DNA of 25,145 bases from a virus: positions 1 to 25,145 of the IMG/VR virus record IMGVR_UViG_3300021959_000357. The stretch is one strand, 5' to 3'. This document shows positions 1 through 8,774 of this stretch, piece by piece. Below the pieces are notes generated by a model. It saw nothing but the letters and a program-made list of their open reading frames with translations. It did no database searches and was not told the DNA's origin. The first letter of the stretch is position 1. Each line of letters begins with the position of its first letter. The translations under genes were made by a program, and so were the position numbers.

Positions 1-1479
1 TGGTCCGGTTTCAGCCCGTATAAACGTATCTTTATCAACGTCTTTTACACTACCTGCCAACTCAGCCCATGAATTACCGTCGTAACCTTCGAATCTCTCA
101 TCCGTAAGGTTATAACGAATCATTCCATAAGCGCTATTAGCTGGACGTTCAGCAGTTGAACCGGCTGGTAAAGTTAAAGCACCGGATGTGTCGATAGTAA
201 TAACTTCGCTATCGCTCTTAAGATTTTCTGTATAAACTCGATACCAGTTCTTACCTATCGTACCAAGACTGTATAGGCCTGAAGCATCAGGTATAATATC
301 TGAAGTAAAGTCTGCAACGACATTGATTGTATCAATGGGAGCGTCACCAAGAATAATATTACCACCAATCGTAATATTACCGGTAATGTCTGCATCACCA
401 TCAACTACAAATGTTGACCCGTCAAATGTGAGTCCACTACTATCAACTAACTCGCCTTGAGGACCAGTAAACACGACTCGTTGAGGTGTAAGATCTGTTA
501 CGTTAACTGAGCCTAGTGTTGTCTGGCCAGGAACAGAAAGTATGTCGAGGAACACACCACCAGTTGCTGTAATCGAAACACCATCAAAGCTTAGGTTAGC
601 AGAATCAATAAGCTCGCCGTTTGCACCGGCATACATAATTCGACCTTCGTTAAGGTCTTCAATGTTTACACTACCGAATGTTGCTTGGCCCGGAACAGAT
701 AAGTCGTCTAAGAAGACACCACCTGTTGCAATAATACTTGTATCGTTGAATGTTAGATTTGAAGAATCAATAAGCTCGCCATTAGCTCCAACGTATACTA
801 TGCGACCTTGCGTTAAGTCTGTAACATTAACACTTCCCAATCCAGACTGGCCGGGAACTTGTAATCCATCGAGGAATACACCACCATCTGCAATTAATGA
901 TGTACCATCGTATCGTAACCCATCCGTATCGATGATAGCACCATTAGCGCCAGCATATAGAATACGACCTTCTGTCTTATCTCTTATTGTAAGACTGTCA
1001 GCTGATACCGGACCACCGATGTCAAGAGATGATAAACCGACAAGTGTATCAACGGTTTCACCGAGAGTTAGAGAGGTATTACCAATCGTGATATCATTTG
1101 AAATAATAACAGTCGAGTTGGCTGAGAAATTGAGTGGGTTAAGACTTGTATTTTCGAATTGAGTAATATGACCAAACTGATCAATATTAATATTTTTTGG
1201 AAACTGAAGATTTCCGTTTACTGTGCTAACTTCAGAAGAAGTATTTGCGTGACCGATAACAACGTTTGCGGCCTGATCATTAACTGTTTGAGTAATAATG
1301 ATACCATTGGCACTTTCAATTTGCTGAACGTAATTACCAATTGTATCAATGCCAAGGACGACAGAATCTGGAACGATCTGTGGCTTTCGTTCTGCTGGAG
1401 CGACTATGCTAGTTTTAGAACCTTCCTTGGGTATGGCCTTAATACTTCGGCCACCACCAATCTTGACCTTTATGCTCAC
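1..1479 (-). CDS. Phage tail-fibre / virion structural protein with 54-residue tandem repeats (3' end outside window)
   Basis: 493 codons are visible on the minus strand with no stop; the gene runs off the left edge, so the C-terminus is missing. The start is a GTG at 1479-1477, which overlaps the TGA of the preceding gene (GTGA). GGAGG lies at 1488-1484, and there is no in-frame ATG until far into the protein. The N-terminus reads VSIKVKIGGGRSIKAIP. Residues about 155-360 hold four related copies of a module built round RIVYxGANGELIDSSNLxFD and GGVFLDxLSVPGQ, typical of marine T4-like phage fibres. After the repeats come TGNITIGGNIILGD and a LYSLGTIGKNWYRVYTENL segment, a common beta-structured element in such fibres. 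The last visible stretch includes SAYGMIRYNLTDERFEGYDG, also a recurrent fibre motif. The role in host recognition is inferred from family resemblance. No enzymatic motif is visible. Confidence 0.88.
   Translation of the reverse strand, partial: MSIKVKIGGGRSIKAIPKEGSKTSIVAPAERKPQIVPDSVVLGIDTIGNYVQQIESANGIIITQTVNDQAANVVIGHANTSSEVSTVNGNLQFPKNINIDQFGHITQFENTSLNPLNFSANSTVIISNDITIGNTSLTLGETVDTLVGLSSLDIGGPVSADSLTIRDKTEGRILYAGANGAIIDTDGLRYDGTSLIADGGVFLDGLQVPGQSGLGSVNVTDLTQGRIVYVGANGELIDSSNLTFNDTSIIATGGVFLDDLSVPGQATFGSVNIEDLNEGRIMYAGANGELIDSANLSFDGVSITATGGVFLDILSVPGQTTLGSVNVTDLTPQRVVFTGPQGELVDSSGLTFDGSTFVVDGDADITGNITIGGNIILGDAPIDTINVVADFTSDIIPDASGLYSLGTIGKNWYRVYTENLKSDSEVITIDTSGALTLPAGSTAERPANSAYGMIRYNLTDERFEGYDGNSWAELAGSVKDVDKDTFIRAETGP
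405..1015 (-). repeat. 162-bp tandem repeats inside the fibre gene
   Basis: The word GGAAC that begins the PGQ-encoding segment recurs at 530, 692 and 854, exactly 162 bases apart, so the unit is 54 codons. About three full units plus a partial fourth (405-530) are present. Each unit encodes a GSVNVTDLxxGRIVYxGANG-type stretch and then a GGVFLDxLSVPGQ-type stretch. The copies have diverged at the DNA level, which suggests an old duplication under selection for protein shape. Confidence 0.85.
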
Positions 1480-1814
1480 GAAACCTCCGTGATAGTATCG
1501 ACTACGATTGCTAAGCCTTCAACTATTTTTGACAATTCTCCTGTTTGTTTTTGCATTATTACGTCGTATTGATACTTTCCAGGTTTGAGAGCATCGGTTT
1601 GTTGATCAGTTAGAACGAGAGTGATGTCATTATTGGATTTTTCTATCGTGAAGTCTGCTAAACTCGTGCCTGAATATACTTTTCGTAGACTGCTATAGAA
1701 GCTATAAACATCCATTGTTACGTCAGAATATTCTTGCCCTTCGTCGTTAAAAAGCTCGATAGCGGTTCTAAAGTCAGTTCCTTTGTCAATGTATATGTTA
1801 GCTCTGGATGCCAT
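1476..1814 (-). CDS. Small beta-sandwich-like virion protein (112 aa), translationally coupled to the fibre gene
   Basis: The ATG at 1814 follows AAGAAGG at a spacing of about nine bases. The sequence MASRANIYIDKGTDFRTAIE starts with the IYIDKGTDF pattern that I associate with small uncharacterised virion proteins next to fibre genes in marine T4-like phages, and with BppU-type N-terminal beta domains. The body alternates strands (VTMDVYSFYSSLRKVY, FTIEKSNNDITLVL) and ends with LKPGKYQYDVIMQ and VEGLAIVVD, which resembles an Ig-like fold. There is no signal peptide or membrane segment. The stop overlaps the start of the downstream fibre gene by four bases, so the two products are probably made in fixed proportion and may sit together, perhaps as adaptor and fibre. 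Family assignment is from memory of similar sequences; function is inferred. Confidence 0.8.
   Translation of the reverse strand: MASRANIYIDKGTDFRTAIELFNDEGQEYSDVTMDVYSFYSSLRKVYSGTSLADFTIEKSNNDITLVLTDQQTDALKPGKYQYDVIMQKQTGELSKIVEGLAIVVDTITEVS
1484..1488 (-). promoter_or_regulatory. Shine-Dalgarno site that fixes the GTG start of the fibre gene
   Basis: On the minus strand GGAGG is followed by TTTC and then GTG. It lies inside the last codons of the 112-residue gene. Together with the GTGA stop/start overlap it supports translational coupling and explains why this gene has no ATG near its start. Confidence 0.7.
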
Positions 1815-1848
1815 TGTGATGAACCTTCTTAGTTGATCCTGTTTCTTA

Positions 1849-1856
1849 TATTTATT
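1849..1856 (-). promoter_or_regulatory. Possible T4-type late promoter octamer (AATAAATA)
   Basis: The minus strand reads AATAAATATAAG just as the 311-residue gene ends (overlapping its TAA) and about 35 bases before the 112-residue gene. It matches TATAAATA at seven of eight positions and shares the following TATAA with the better site at 19495-19502. This octamer also occurs inside coding sequence here (1875-1882 and 22005-22012), so chance is a serious alternative. Confidence 0.3.
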
Positions 1857-2790
1857 AAACTACTAATACGTTTCTATTTATTCGAGTAGACTGTACAGCC
1901 AGAACCCGTAAACCAGGACGTATCTTCGATCCTCTTCGAGAGGAGTCATTACGAATCAAAAAGAATATTTCATATTTACCGGTCAAATCAGTTATTGAAT
2001 CGATAACTTTAGTGCCAGTAATTACTAGTTCATCACCTACAATATTAAAATCTCTCTGATTAAATGTTTTAACTAATACGCAGCCCTTTCTTTGAAGTAT
2101 ATCGCTCCCAAACACCACATCGGTTTTTTCTTGAGCTGTGGCTGCTTTTGCAACACTAGGTTTGATCTTAAAGACTGAACCTGTTTGTGTTACATCAATT
2201 TTATTTTGTTGTTCTAGACTATCTATAATATCTTTAGCTTTTGAAGACCAATAGCTGTCCGCAGACTCCCACGTCTCAGCATTGTCTTTTTTAATCGATA
2301 TTGGTATTTTTTGATTTGAAGTAGTAACAAGATTAACGTCAGCCTTTTTGCGACCAACAGTATCTCGTCCCATTTCTTCGATGCCGGCGATATCTTTATA
2401 GAGTTTATTCTTAACACCGTCTGTGATTCGAATATTGATAGGACCGCCTGCCGTATATTGTTTCACAAGCTTTATCATTAAAAGCTCGTTTTGAATACCG
2501 GCAGAAAAGTTCCCTTGCTTGGACGCGGGTCTTGCTTTAATTGTGAATTGACCTACGGTAACCGCTCCTAAAGATGATGATCCTTTGTTGGGATCATATA
2601 CAGCTTGAATATCTCGAAGTCCCTCTTCTACTAGCTGAAGAACTTCGAGACGATTACCGTCGGTTAAGATCGATATCGTTCTACCAGAATCTCTTTTGAG
2701 ATTAGTGTAATCTAATAGCTTAAGGCGATTTTCAAGGTCAGCGAGCGAGAAGTCAGCATTGCTGAGGGCATCAGCTGTAAGTCTCGCCAT
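1855..2790 (-). CDS. Hypothetical protein in the structural cluster with PD-(D/E)XK-nuclease-like core (311 aa)
   Basis: The ATG at 2790 follows a GGTGGGGGA stretch, 14 bases after the collagen-like gene ends. I do not recognise a named family. Residues 79-110 (VGQFTIKARPASKQG then SAGIQNELLMIKLV) give a strand, a basic Gly-rich turn and a helix carrying Glu102. Residues 148-168 (KKADVNLVTTSN then IPISIKKDN) give a beta-hairpin with Asp151 and a Ser-Ile-Lys167 triplet, followed by an AETWESADSYW helix. The order helix-Glu, Asp-strand, xxK-strand, helix is what a PD-(D/E)XK fold would show, although Ser replaces the usual second acidic residue. The C-terminal third (230-311) is beta-rich and basic. 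Its position between fibre genes suggests a virion or tail-assembly protein; the nuclease idea is inference only. Confidence 0.85.
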   Translation of the reverse strand: MARLTADALSNADFSLADLENRLKLLDYTNLKRDSGRTISILTDGNRLEVLQLVEEGLRDIQAVYDPNKGSSSLGAVTVGQFTIKARPASKQGNFSAGIQNELLMIKLVKQYTAGGPINIRITDGVKNKLYKDIAGIEEMGRDTVGRKKADVNLVTTSNQKIPISIKKDNAETWESADSYWSSKAKDIIDSLEQQNKIDVTQTGSVFKIKPSVAKAATAQEKTDVVFGSDILQRKGCVLVKTFNQRDFNIVGDELVITGTKVIDSITDLTGKYEIFFLIRNDSSRRGSKIRPGLRVLAVQSTRINRNVLVV

Positions 2791-2804
2791 GGTGATCCCC
2801 CACC

Positions 2805-5800
2805 TTACTTATTAGACTTTAATTCATCGATCTGTTTTTGTTGTTCCTTAACGGCTTCAATTAATAATGCGACCAAGTTAGAGTAAGAAACATTCTTAAT
2901 CTTATCTTCTGAATCGTCTTCACCAACAACCTGTGGAACAATCTCTTCAACTTCTTGAGCGATAAGACCAATCTTCTTACCAGTCATTTCTTTAAAGTTG
3001 AATTCAACACCTCTTAAGGAAAGTACCTTATCAAGAGCGTTCTCGATCGTTTCTACGTTTTCTTTAACTCGAGCATCAGAAGTTGAGTTAAAGTCTGCAG
3101 CGGTTAATTCACCGGTTCCTGTATCGAACTTGAACCTTTGAGTTGTTCCTTCGCGAATATAGATGTCGTAGCTAGCGTCAGCATCGATGTACATTGCTGT
3201 GCCGTTGTTATAGAATTCAATATCCTTACCAGTACCGAAGTTAAGCTTAATATTATCGTTAAACGTTAAGTCACCACCAGTTTGAACATTGTTTCCGCCA
3301 CCATCATATCCAGCAGGCCATGCAGTTTCAGTAACACCACCCAGTGTAATACCACCTTCGACTGTTACGTTTTCAACAGATAATTCGTCATCGATGCCGG
3401 TATAGAATAGGTTAGAGTTTCCTCCTCCTGGCAGTGGCCGTGGGTTAGGACCAGTTGTACCATAGATTGGTCTACCACCTGAGCCACCTTGGACCAAGTT
3501 GACAAACATTGCAGTACCCTGAAGAGCACTAGTATAAAGGTTTTGTACGTCAACCGAACCAGTTGTACCAGTTGTACCTTGAATACCTTGCGGTCCAGTT
3601 GCACCTGTAAAGCCCTGTGCTCCTTCTGGTCCTTGTCCGCCATCGCCACCTTCTGGACCTTGAATACCTTGCGGTCCAACACCAAATGGTCCTTGGAAAC
3701 CTTGAACTCCGCGATATCCTTGGAAGCCAGCGCCACCACTAGGACCGGAACCACCCTGTGCTCCTATGAATCCTTGGAAGCCTCTCTCGCCCTGAAGACC
3801 CTGTTCAGATCCACCGATTGGTCCTTGGAATCCAGCCTCACCCTGAACACCCTGTGCACCAATAGCACCTTGTAAACCAAATCCTGAAGGACCTTGTCCA
3901 CCATCAGCACCTTGGAATCCACGATAGCCCTGTACACCAACTCCACCAGTTCCGCCAGCCTCACCTTGTGGTCCTTGGAATCCGCGTTCACCTTGAACAC
4001 CCTGAATACCTTGAGGTCCACCGTTCTCAGCGCCTTGAACACCTTGGAAACCTTGAATACCACGAGGACCTTGAGCACCTTCGACTCCATTACCGATTGC
4101 GCCCTGAATACCTATTTCACCCTGAACACCTTGAGTACCCTGTGGGCCTGGGTCACCAGCACCTCTTGTTCCTTGAGTTCCTTGGAATCCACGATATCCC
4201 TGAATACCCGTAGATGCATCACCCTGTTCGCCCTGAGGACCTTGAACACCTTGAGTACCGCTTGCACCCTGAGGACCTTCTTGACCTTGTCCAAATGCAC
4301 CTTGAATACCTTGTACACCTTGAGTACCCTGTAGTCCCTGTACACCGTTACCGGTTAAACCAGAAATACCTTGCGGTCCTTGTATACCTTGAGCACCTTC
4401 ATCACCAGCAGGACCCTGCGTACCAATTGCACTCGGTCCTTGAGCACCTTGTGGTCCTTGAATACCTTGAGCACCATCTGTTCCTGGGCCGCCCGGCTGA
4501 CCTTCATCACCAGCAGGACCTTGAATACCGTCTTCACCAGTTGTACCTTGCGGTCCTTGAGGACCAGCTGGACCCTGTGCACCTATACCGCCAGATCCAT
4601 TAAATCCTTGGAATCCACGATAACCCTGTATCCCTAATGGACCTTGAGCACCGATACCACCAGTACCACCTTGAATACCATCGGTACCTTGTGGACCCTG
4701 AGGACCTTGAACACCTTGAGCGCCAGCACCTTCAGGACCATCACCACCTTGAACACCCTGTAAACCTTGAGTACCTTGAACACCCTGTGCGCCGATTCCT
4801 CCACCGGCACCTTGTAAACCTTGAGCACCTTGGATACCAGTACCACCAGTAGCACCCTGAGGACCTGCCGCACCAGTGGCACCAATGTCACCAGTTCGAG
4901 CAAATGTAATTGTAACATCTTCACCATTTGCGAACGATCCGTTTCCACTCACAAAGTCACAGTTGACAATGAAGTATCCACCTTGGTTAACCGTTCCGCT
5001 AATAGTAAAGATCTTGAAGTCTTGTGGTGCAGACTTCTTAGTAATCTTAAAGTGACCTTTAACAGGGCTTGTACTATCATCAATAGTAAGTAAGAAAGGC
5101 TCAATGTTAACGAAGTTATCGTCACGATCATCAATGAACATTGCTGTAATGTCAGCATCAGTTGTATCATTGACCTTTAACTTACCGAAGCCCGGATCAG
5201 CATTGTTTGTTGTATTGTCGAATGTGTAGTCGAATGTTACACCACCAAACGAACCATCGGCACCCTGAATACCTAAGTCACCTTGTACACCCTGTACACC
5301 CTGTACACCAGCACCGGTAAATCCTTGTAAGCCTTGAGCACCCTGAGGTCCTTGAGCACCCTGCACACCAGCAGGTCCGCGTGGGATAAATGAGATTAGT
5401 GTTTCTGCTGAGTGAGATGCAGCAACCGCGGTCCAAGATGTCGCATTACCATCAACGTAATTAACGTCAAAGTAACCGTAATTCTTAGAACCTGAATCCC
5501 AAGACCAGTTTGTAATTTCGTATACAAGCCAATGGTGTCCGCCAGGTCCTGTTCCGCCGGGGCCTGCACCTGCCTGAATTTTTAAATAACCTTTTACGGT
5601 ACCAGGTTGATTATCAATGAAGTCTAAGAAGTCATCAATTTCTGTATCGTATTGGTCGAAAGGAACATCGTCAAGTGTTAATAGGTCAGCCAGAGTTGTG
5701 TTTGCATTATTCAGTTTCCAGTTGTTGGTGCCTGGGTCTGTTCCACCCAGTGTGTTAGAACTCCAATTCCACTTGAAGGTCATTCCACCATATTCACCTT

Positions 5801-8297
5801 GGTCGCCCTGGAAGCCGCGCCAACCCTGTAATCCTTGAGTACCTTGGGTACCTTGCGGTCCTTGCATACCTTGGATTGCTTCACCTTGTACGCCTTGGAT
5901 ACCTTGTGTGCCCTGCATACCCTGAACACCTTGTGGTCCTTGCATGCCCTGGATTGCTTCACCCTGAACACCTTGGAGACCTTGCATTCCCTGAGGACCC
6001 TGTGGTCCTTGCATACCTTGAATAGCTTCGCCTTGAACACCCTGTAAGCCTTGGAGACCTTGAGTACCCTGCGGTCCTTGAGGTCCTTGGATACCTTGGA
6101 TTGCTTCACCTTGTACACCCTGAAGGCCCTGTAAGCCTTGGAGACCTTGCAATCCTTGAGTACCCTGCGTTCCTTGAACACCTTGAGCACCTTGTAAACC
6201 TTGGAGACCTTGCAATCCCTGAATACCTTGATCACCAGTTCTGACAAACGAGATTCGGAAATCAGTACCATTAGGATAGCTTTGAGCAGCTGACATTGTA
6301 TCAACGTCAATGAGATACCAACCTGAACCAGCGTTACCATTCAGAGCGCCACCAGTAACTTCGAACAGGGCATAATTGTAAACGTTTGAAGCGTCTGCTA
6401 ACTTTAAGTAACCCTTATTGCCTGGGTTAGTTGATGCAAAGAAGTCTGCAAGCATTGCAGCAATTTGTACACTATCAGCATCTTCAACATCAAAGTAAAG
6501 TTGAGTAGAGTTACCGAAGACAGAATTGTTACCTTTTACAAAACCAATGCCGGGATCTGATGCTGTCGTGTCGGTAGCATCATATGTAAATCTAAATGTA
6601 ACTCCACCGTAAGCACCGGTAAAGCCTTGGGTACCTTGAGCACCCTGTAATCCTTGTGTTCCCTGAGTACCTTGAGAACCAGTTACACCTTGAGGTCCTT
6701 GTACACCCTGTAATCCTTGAACACCTTGTAGTCCTTGTGGACCTTGTACACCTTGAACGCCTTGAGGACCAAGATCACCTTGTAAACCCTGAACACCTTG
6801 TGGTCCACGGAAACCTTGGATACCTTGGTCACCTGCAATACTAAATGCAACAACCAAAGGTTGAGAAATAAACGTGCCTGGATTGCCTGGAAGATCTTCT
6901 GCAACAAAATGTTCTTTAGCAGCAGAACCAGAAACGTATGTGACATCGAGTTCCCAATATGATCCATCATCAACCATTGTTTGAACGGTAAAGATAACGT
7001 ATCTTGCAGGTTCATCGCGTCTTGTAATTTTTACGAATGCTTTATTTGCGGATGTAGACTGAGATATAGCAGTGAGCAAAGGCTCAATGTCATTGTTATA
7101 GGTATCATTTTCGCTGATATAAAGTTTAGTTACAGCACTAAAGTCGTCAGTTGGATTTGATTGACCGTTAACTTGGAAGAATCCGCCGGGAGGAGCAGGA
7201 AACTCTCCACTCGTGTTCATCATTCCAAAGTCTATAACACCACCTGAGTCTGTACCGTTATATCCTTGTAAACCTAACTTACCTTGGATACCAGTGGTAC
7301 CTTGCACACCCTGCGTCCCTTGAGCACCTTGTGTACCTTGGTTACCTAAGTCACCTTGAATACCTTGTACACCCTGAACACCTTGTGGGCCACGTCTACC
7401 TTGAACACCCTGTGTTCCTTGGAAGCCACGGAAACCTTGAAGACCTTGAGTACCCTGCGCGCCTTGGAAACCACGAACACCACGATAACCCTGAACACCA
7501 GTATTACCGGTTGGTCCTTGAGTACCTTGCGGTCCTAGATCGCCTTGTAAACCTTGAATCCCTCTGAATGAACCAATGTTTATCCAAGCGGCTCCGTCAT
7601 AAATCCAGAGCTCATCATCGGCTTCATCAATAACACCGTCACCGGTATTGGGAGTTGCAAATGCTGCGTTTAATGTTGCTTGAGGATCGCCACCTGAGTC
7701 AACATCTGGTACTGATCCGACAATAGTAAAGCCAGGACCATACTCACCTTGAGTACCTTGAACACCTTGTATGCCCGGTATACCTTGACCAACCGAAACA
7801 ACTGGATCTGATCCAAATACCATAATACTAAATGCACTTGCACCAGATGGAGCGGTTGCAGCACCATTGTCATCATAGAACGAAGCTTCAAATCCGTTGA
7901 CTGTTTTACTTTGAATCGAAACTAACCGGCTATCGTCATTCAATTCACCGTCAGTAATAACAGTATAATCTGTGTCAGGCTGAGCGACATCGAAGGTAAA
8001 GTCTGCGGTCCCAGCAGCTCCATCCCAGTTGGACATTGAGATTCCAGTACCTGAGATATCTGCTGTTTGGCCTACTCGAATAAATGCGAATGGAAGGATA
8101 GCATTAACTGCTCCTCCTGTCCCTGCGCCTGCTAGTTCTACCCAAGCAGTGCCATCGGAAAAATATACCTTATCGTTATCGGCATAAACGAGAGCGCCCT
8201 CGTGGACGACAGGATCTAATGTAATCGGAAATGCTTGCGGCGTTCCGAAGCCTATTAGCTTACTTCTTCCTGTTAGTGTGCCGAATCTATTGGCCAT
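2805..8297 (-). CDS. Collagen-like fibre protein with four globular inserts and C-terminal S74 chaperone domain (1830 aa)
   Basis: The ATG at 8297 follows GGAGA at 8310-8306. The N-terminal part has two short domains of the type AWVELAG and [17 protein letters not shown], usual for phage fibres. Five collagen-like Gly-X-Gln tracts follow, at about 7567-7245, 6833-6610, 6236-5790, 5382-5250 and 4895-3555. Between them sit four related beta domains of roughly 120-140 residues, each starting GG(V/M)(T/I)F and three of them containing a KGYLKI-like strand. Three tracts begin after a (R)TGD(Q/I)G or AGDQG junction. The C-terminus carries [14 protein letters not shown] and [17 protein letters not shown] peptidase S74 / intramolecular chaperone domain then starts at Ser1740 (SDARVKEN) with the Ser...Lys spacing of the endosialidase family and [16 protein letters not shown]. 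By analogy the domain trimerises the fibre and is cleaved off at Ser1740. A final coiled coil ends at residue 1830. Likely a long trimeric adhesion fibre. Confidence 0.93.
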   Translation of the reverse strand: MANRFGTLTGRSKLIGFGTPQAFPITLDPVVHEGALVYADNDKVYFSDGTAWVELAGAGTGGAVNAILPFAFIRVGQTADISGTGISMSNWDGAAGTADFTFDVAQPDTDYTVITDGELNDDSRLVSIQSKTVNGFEASFYDDNGAATAPSGASAFSIMVFGSDPVVSVGQGIPGIQGVQGTQGEYGPGFTIVGSVPDVDSGGDPQATLNAAFATPNTGDGVIDEADDELWIYDGAAWINIGSFRGIQGLQGDLGPQGTQGPTGNTGVQGYRGVRGFQGAQGTQGLQGFRGFQGTQGVQGRRGPQGVQGVQGIQGDLGNQGTQGAQGTQGVQGTTGIQGKLGLQGYNGTDSGGVIDFGMMNTSGEFPAPPGGFFQVNGQSNPTDDFSAVTKLYISENDTYNNDIEPLLTAISQSTSANKAFVKITRRDEPARYVIFTVQTMVDDGSYWELDVTYVSGSAAKEHFVAEDLPGNPGTFISQPLVVAFSIAGDQGIQGFRGPQGVQGLQGDLGPQGVQGVQGPQGLQGVQGLQGVQGPQGVTGSQGTQGTQGLQGAQGTQGFTGAYGGVTFRFTYDATDTTASDPGIGFVKGNNSVFGNSTQLYFDVEDADSVQIAAMLADFFASTNPGNKGYLKLADASNVYNYALFEVTGGALNGNAGSGWYLIDVDTMSAAQSYPNGTDFRISFVRTGDQGIQGLQGLQGLQGAQGVQGTQGTQGLQGLQGLQGLQGVQGEAIQGIQGPQGPQGTQGLQGLQGVQGEAIQGMQGPQGPQGMQGLQGVQGEAIQGMQGPQGVQGMQGTQGIQGVQGEAIQGMQGPQGTQGTQGLQGWRGFQGDQGEYGGMTFKWNWSSNTLGGTDPGTNNWKLNNANTTLADLLTLDDVPFDQYDTEIDDFLDFIDNQPGTVKGYLKIQAGAGPGGTGPGGHHWLVYEITNWSWDSGSKNYGYFDVNYVDGNATSWTAVAASHSAETLISFIPRGPAGVQGAQGPQGAQGLQGFTGAGVQGVQGVQGDLGIQGADGSFGGVTFDYTFDNTTNNADPGFGKLKVNDTTDADITAMFIDDRDDNFVNIEPFLLTIDDSTSPVKGHFKITKKSAPQDFKIFTISGTVNQGGYFIVNCDFVSGNGSFANGEDVTITFARTGDIGATGAAGPQGATGGTGIQGAQGLQGAGGGIGAQGVQGTQGLQGVQGGDGPEGAGAQGVQGPQGPQGTDGIQGGTGGIGAQGPLGIQGYRGFQGFNGSGGIGAQGPAGPQGPQGTTGEDGIQGPAGDEGQPGGPGTDGAQGIQGPQGAQGPSAIGTQGPAGDEGAQGIQGPQGISGLTGNGVQGLQGTQGVQGIQGAFGQGQEGPQGASGTQGVQGPQGEQGDASTGIQGYRGFQGTQGTRGAGDPGPQGTQGVQGEIGIQGAIGNGVEGAQGPRGIQGFQGVQGAENGGPQGIQGVQGERGFQGPQGEAGGTGGVGVQGYRGFQGADGGQGPSGFGLQGAIGAQGVQGEAGFQGPIGGSEQGLQGERGFQGFIGAQGGSGPSGGAGFQGYRGVQGFQGPFGVGPQGIQGPEGGDGGQGPEGAQGFTGATGPQGIQGTTGTTGSVDVQNLYTSALQGTAMFVNLVQGGSGGRPIYGTTGPNPRPLPGGGNSNLFYTGIDDELSVENVTVEGGITLGGVTETAWPAGYDGGGNNVQTGGDLTFNDNIKLNFGTGKDIEFYNNGTAMYIDADASYDIYIREGTTQRFKFDTGTGELTAADFNSTSDARVKENVETIENALDKVLSLRGVEFNFKEMTGKKIGLIAQEVEEIVPQVVGEDDSEDKIKNVSYSNLVALLIEAVKEQQKQIDELKSNK
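3555..7567 (-). repeat. Collagen-like Gly-X-Gln coding repeats (five tracts)
   Basis: A nine-base theme encodes Gly-X-Gln triplets over and over; on the plus strand it appears as CCTTGxxxACCTTGxxxACC. Tract limits are about 3555-4895, 5250-5382, 5790-6236, 6610-6833 and 7245-7567; the stretches between encode globular domains. Gln is by far the commonest third residue and Ile, Val, Leu, Thr or Pro the second, with recurrent GYRGFQG units. Codon choice varies between copies, so the repeats are not recent slippage products. The low complexity creates long open frames in other frames and on the plus strand. Confidence 0.92.
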
Positions 8298-8339
8298 TTA
8301 GTATTTCTCCGTGATCCTTTATTATACTATATATGTTGT

Positions 8340-8759
8340 TTAAACAACGTCATCTTCTTCTGATTGTCCAAGTGTGAACGATAGGGTACTGTGAATCGCA
8401 AAGCTTACGGAAGCTGATGCTTGTAGTATGTCTCCAGTTTTTAGAAATTGACCGTTCAATGGCAGAGGAACTGTGTCATAAGCCGGAACAGGTAAATTTT
8501 TAACAATGTGGAAAAACTGGTTTTCTACGTTTCTATATATTTCAACATCAACAGTAACCGTGTTTGCAGTTGTGTTACACAGGAGCAATGGAGAAATAAC
8601 TTCGCCAACACCCGGCTCAACAGTAGTACTACCACCAAAGACTAATTCAGGTACCTCATAGTTAGGTACATTCATTAATTCCTTCGCTGTAGTTTCAAGT
8701 ATTAAACTACTGTATACCGGTTTCGCGTCTGGCGCCTGACTGGTAGTAATTGTTGCCAT
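8340..8759 (-). CDS. Small beta-rich virion protein (139 aa)
   Basis: The ATG at 8759 is preceded by AGGATAG and lies 15 bases after the giant gene. The product starts MATITTSQAPDAKPVYSS. It alternates strands throughout: ISPLLLCNTTANTVTVDVEI, then HIVKNLPVPAYDTVPLPLN, then TGDILQASASVSFAIHSTLS. The pattern of a short amphipathic start, an LCN(T/H) strand and a late GDxLQAxAS strand resembles small structural proteins found between fibre genes of marine T4-like phages. There is no signal peptide or transmembrane helix, and the C-terminus is acidic (EEDDVV). Placed between the giant protein and the collagen-like fibre, it may be an adaptor or tip, but no function is shown by the sequence. Confidence 0.82.
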   Translation of the reverse strand: MATITTSQAPDAKPVYSSLILETTAKELMNVPNYEVPELVFGGSTTVEPGVGEVISPLLLCNTTANTVTVDVEIYRNVENQFFHIVKNLPVPAYDTVPLPLNGQFLKTGDILQASASVSFAIHSTLSFTLGQSEEDDVV

Positions 8760-8774
8760 TTTTTTCTATCCTAT

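Noticed and set aside
542-1162. 206-residue open frame on the plus strand
   Set aside because: It lies opposite the repeated fibre gene; its protein repeats only because the opposite strand repeats. The minus-strand reading gives recognisable fibre motifs and a ribosome site.
1875-1882. Second AATAAATA near the end of the 311-residue gene
   Set aside because: It lies within coding sequence; the same word occurs inside another gene at 22005-22012, so chance is enough to explain it.
2223-2417. 64-residue open frame on the minus strand in another frame
   Set aside because: It is nested within the 311-residue gene, which has the better ribosome site and domain-like sequence.
3555-7567. Short repeated DNA words that could suggest a CRISPR array
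   Set aside because: The period is nine bases, there are no spacers, and the whole stretch is one open frame encoding collagen-like triplets.
3365-7891. Many open frames on both strands across the collagen-like region
   Set aside because: They are by-products of the low-complexity Gly-X-Gln codons. Their proteins are Leu/Val/Lys or Ser/Thr/Leu strings without domain character.
8319-8326. TATAATAA on the minus strand before the collagen-like gene
   Set aside because: It matches the late octamer at only six of eight positions; it could equally be a host-type -10 box, and no -35 partner is evident.
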